DNA of 6,151 nucleotides, taken from the NCBI GenBank assembly GCA_046712825.1, contig JBKKCR010000180.1, forward strand, positions 1 through 6,151, given 5' to 3'. Both the position numbers and the translations under genes were made by a program. The stretch comes from DATFGK01 sp046712825. GTDB lineage: Bacteria; Actinomycetota; AC-67. How positions within the stretch are numbered: position 1 is the stretch's first letter; each line of letters opens with the position of its first letter. This document shows positions 4,866 through 6,151 of this stretch, piece after piece. Under the pieces are notes generated by a model. It had not been told where the DNA came from. It made no database searches and saw nothing but the letters and a program-made list of their open reading frames with translations.

Positions 4866-6151
4866 ATGAGGATCCGTCCCGCACTCGCCGCGCTCGCCGT
4901 CCTGGCGGCCGGGCTCATCCCATCCCAGGCCGCGGTCCCCGACCAGGGGACGCTGACGCCGGGCACGCCGCTCCTGACGTGGGCGGGCGAGGCTCCCGGT
5001 GGTGAGATCAACCCCCTGTTGCTCGTCAGCCCCGTTCCCGAGCTCCGGTGCCTCATCGCGGAGTGCGACACCTTCAAGGTGACCGTCGCGCTCGGCTCGG
5101 GCTACTGGGCGGCGAACCCGAAGGGCGCCGTCGAGTTCGCGATCAAGTGGGTCTACGACGGCGTGGTCGATCTCGACCTTCAGGTGCTCGATGCCTCCGG
5201 GAAAGTGGTCGCGCAGTCCGTAGCCGTCGACTCCAACGCCGAGAGCGTGTTCGTGCCCAACCTGGCCGACGGCGTGTACACGGCGCGCGTGATCCCGTCG
5301 AACACCTTCAACCCGGACGCCGATCCGGGCCCGGTTCCGTACGAGGGTTTGGTTCAGGTCGAGGTACCCGTCCTCGATCCGCCCGGTCAGGGCGAGGCGC
5401 TGCTGCCGAACCTCAAGCCGACCGCCCCCGACGGGTTCCACGTGTCATCCGCGCTCAACCTGGTTCCCTTCCCTGAGAACCCGCTGCTGTCGTGCTACGC
5501 GGAGGAGACGCTCGAGAACCCGGACCATCCCACCCGGTGCCTGCGCTTCAACCAGACGATCGCGAACGTCGGGACGGGGCCGCTCATCCTTCGCTTCGGG
5601 CTCGCCGGCATCGTGACGCCCGGCGGCAAGGACAACATCATCGTGCAGCGCATCTTCTCCAGCGACGGGTCGTACGTCGACTCGCCGCTGAACGAGACCT
5701 ACGAGTTCCACAAAGTGCATGCGCACCTGCACTACAAGGGCTTCGGCCAATCGATCATGTATCCGTGGAGCGAGCAGAACGGACGGTCCGAGACCCCGAT
5801 CAGCATCGGCAAGAAGGTCGGCTTCTGCGTGATCGACGTGCTTCTGCTCGACGAGTACTGGGGTCAGACGGGCAACGGCCCACGCGCGCACGTGTTCCCC
5901 TTCGATTGCATCGTGCCCGACGAGATCGATCCGGAAGGGCCACAGCTGTGGGTCGAACAGGGCGTGGCGGTCGGTTGGGCCGACGTCTACGGCTGGAACC
6001 TCGCCGACCAGTACATCAACATCACCAACGTTCCCGACGGCATCTACGAGATCGTCCAGAGGGCCAACCCCACTTCGTCGGTGCTCGAGACGACGGCGGC
6101 GGACAACTGCTCGTCGACGATCATCCAGCTCACCGGCGACGTGGTGACGAC
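4866..6151 (+). CDS. Secreted lysyl-oxidase-domain protein (C-terminus beyond the right edge)
   Basis: 428 codons are visible and the frame is still open at the edge. Residues 1-23 (MRIRPALAALAVLAAGLIPS...) form a signal peptide. Residues about 60-145 look like a small beta-sandwich resembling a bacterial pre-peptidase C-terminal domain (VDLDLQVLDASGK...LADGVYTARV). From about 205 the lysyl oxidase domain follows: RCLRFNQTIANVGTGPLIL, then VHAHLHY with H285, H287 and H289 matching the copper-binding HxHxH of animal enzymes. GKKVGFC (K317) and ADVYGW (Y375) match the Lys and Tyr that crosslink into the lysine tyrosylquinone cofactor. Seven cysteines (62, 67, 210, 225, 321, 348, 415) fit an extracellular, disulfide-bonded protein. 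Known members oxidise peptidyl lysine or amines to aldehydes with release of ammonia and peroxide. Here the substrate is unknown. The domain appears nearly complete, so few residues should be missing. Coupled to the SDR 4 nt upstream. Confidence 0.88.
   Translation, partial: MRIRPALAALAVLAAGLIPSQAAVPDQGTLTPGTPLLTWAGEAPGGEINPLLLVSPVPELRCLIAECDTFKVTVALGSGYWAANPKGAVEFAIKWVYDGVVDLDLQVLDASGKVVAQSVAVDSNAESVFVPNLADGVYTARVIPSNTFNPDADPGPVPYEGLVQVEVPVLDPPGQGEALLPNLKPTAPDGFHVSSALNLVPFPENPLLSCYAEETLENPDHPTRCLRFNQTIANVGTGPLILRFGLAGIVTPGGKDNIIVQRIFSSDGSYVDSPLNETYEFHKVHAHLHYKGFGQSIMYPWSEQNGRSETPISIGKKVGFCVIDVLLLDEYWGQTGNGPRAHVFPFDCIVPDEIDPEGPQLWVEQGVAVGWADVYGWNLADQYINITNVPDGIYEIVQRANPTSSVLETTAADNCSSTIIQLTGDVVT

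Noticed and set aside
3968..5077. Minus-strand open frame of 369 codons across the SDR and the hairpin
   Set aside because: It spans the hairpin and two unrelated plus-strand genes, and its translation has no family features. It is an antisense shadow.
4600..5890. Two further minus-strand open frames opposite the SDR and lysyl oxidase genes
   Set aside because: They overlap strongly supported coding sequence in phase-mirrored frames and have no recognisable domains.

Overview
The window is high in G+C, with compact gene spacing. Its gene content is typical of a catabolic region in a member of the Actinomycetota: an acyl-CoA dehydrogenase, a TetR-family repressor, a CoA-transferase and a short-chain dehydrogenase (SDR). 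A TANNNT -10 box immediately before a start codon and a secreted lysyl-oxidase-type protein also fit that group. This lineage call is inference; no rRNA or other marker gene is present.

Layout. On the minus strand, a TetR-family regulator (970-272) is followed 14 nt later by the start of an acyl-CoA dehydrogenase (257 to beyond base 1), so the two are probably one transcript. The 140-bp divergent gap (971-1110) holds two near-identical palindromes, CGTCAC(C/G)TGACG, just downstream of a plausible minus-strand promoter; this is the likely operator of the regulator. On the plus strand come: a membrane-anchored TolB/PD40-type beta-propeller gene (1111-2169) with visibly lower G+C than its neighbours; a fused alpha-beta family I CoA-transferase-like gene (2219-3958), possibly leaderless; a strong 16-bp intergenic hairpin (3972-4010); a classical SDR (4046-4861); and, 4 nt downstream, a secreted lysyl-oxidase-domain protein (4866 to beyond 6151).

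How the genes fit together. The acyl-CoA dehydrogenase, CoA-transferase/IpdAB-like protein and SDR are enzymes of a CoA-thioester degradation pathway (fatty acid, branched acid or steroid-like). A TetR regulator is the usual control element for such pathways. The substrate cannot be read from the sequence. The lysyl oxidase is the surprise: it keeps the three copper histidines and both residues that form the quinone cofactor in animal lysyl oxidases, and it is translationally close to the SDR. Whether that link is functional or only positional is open.

No tRNA, rRNA, CRISPR array, insertion sequence or phage gene was seen. No gene-free stretch exceeds 300 bases.
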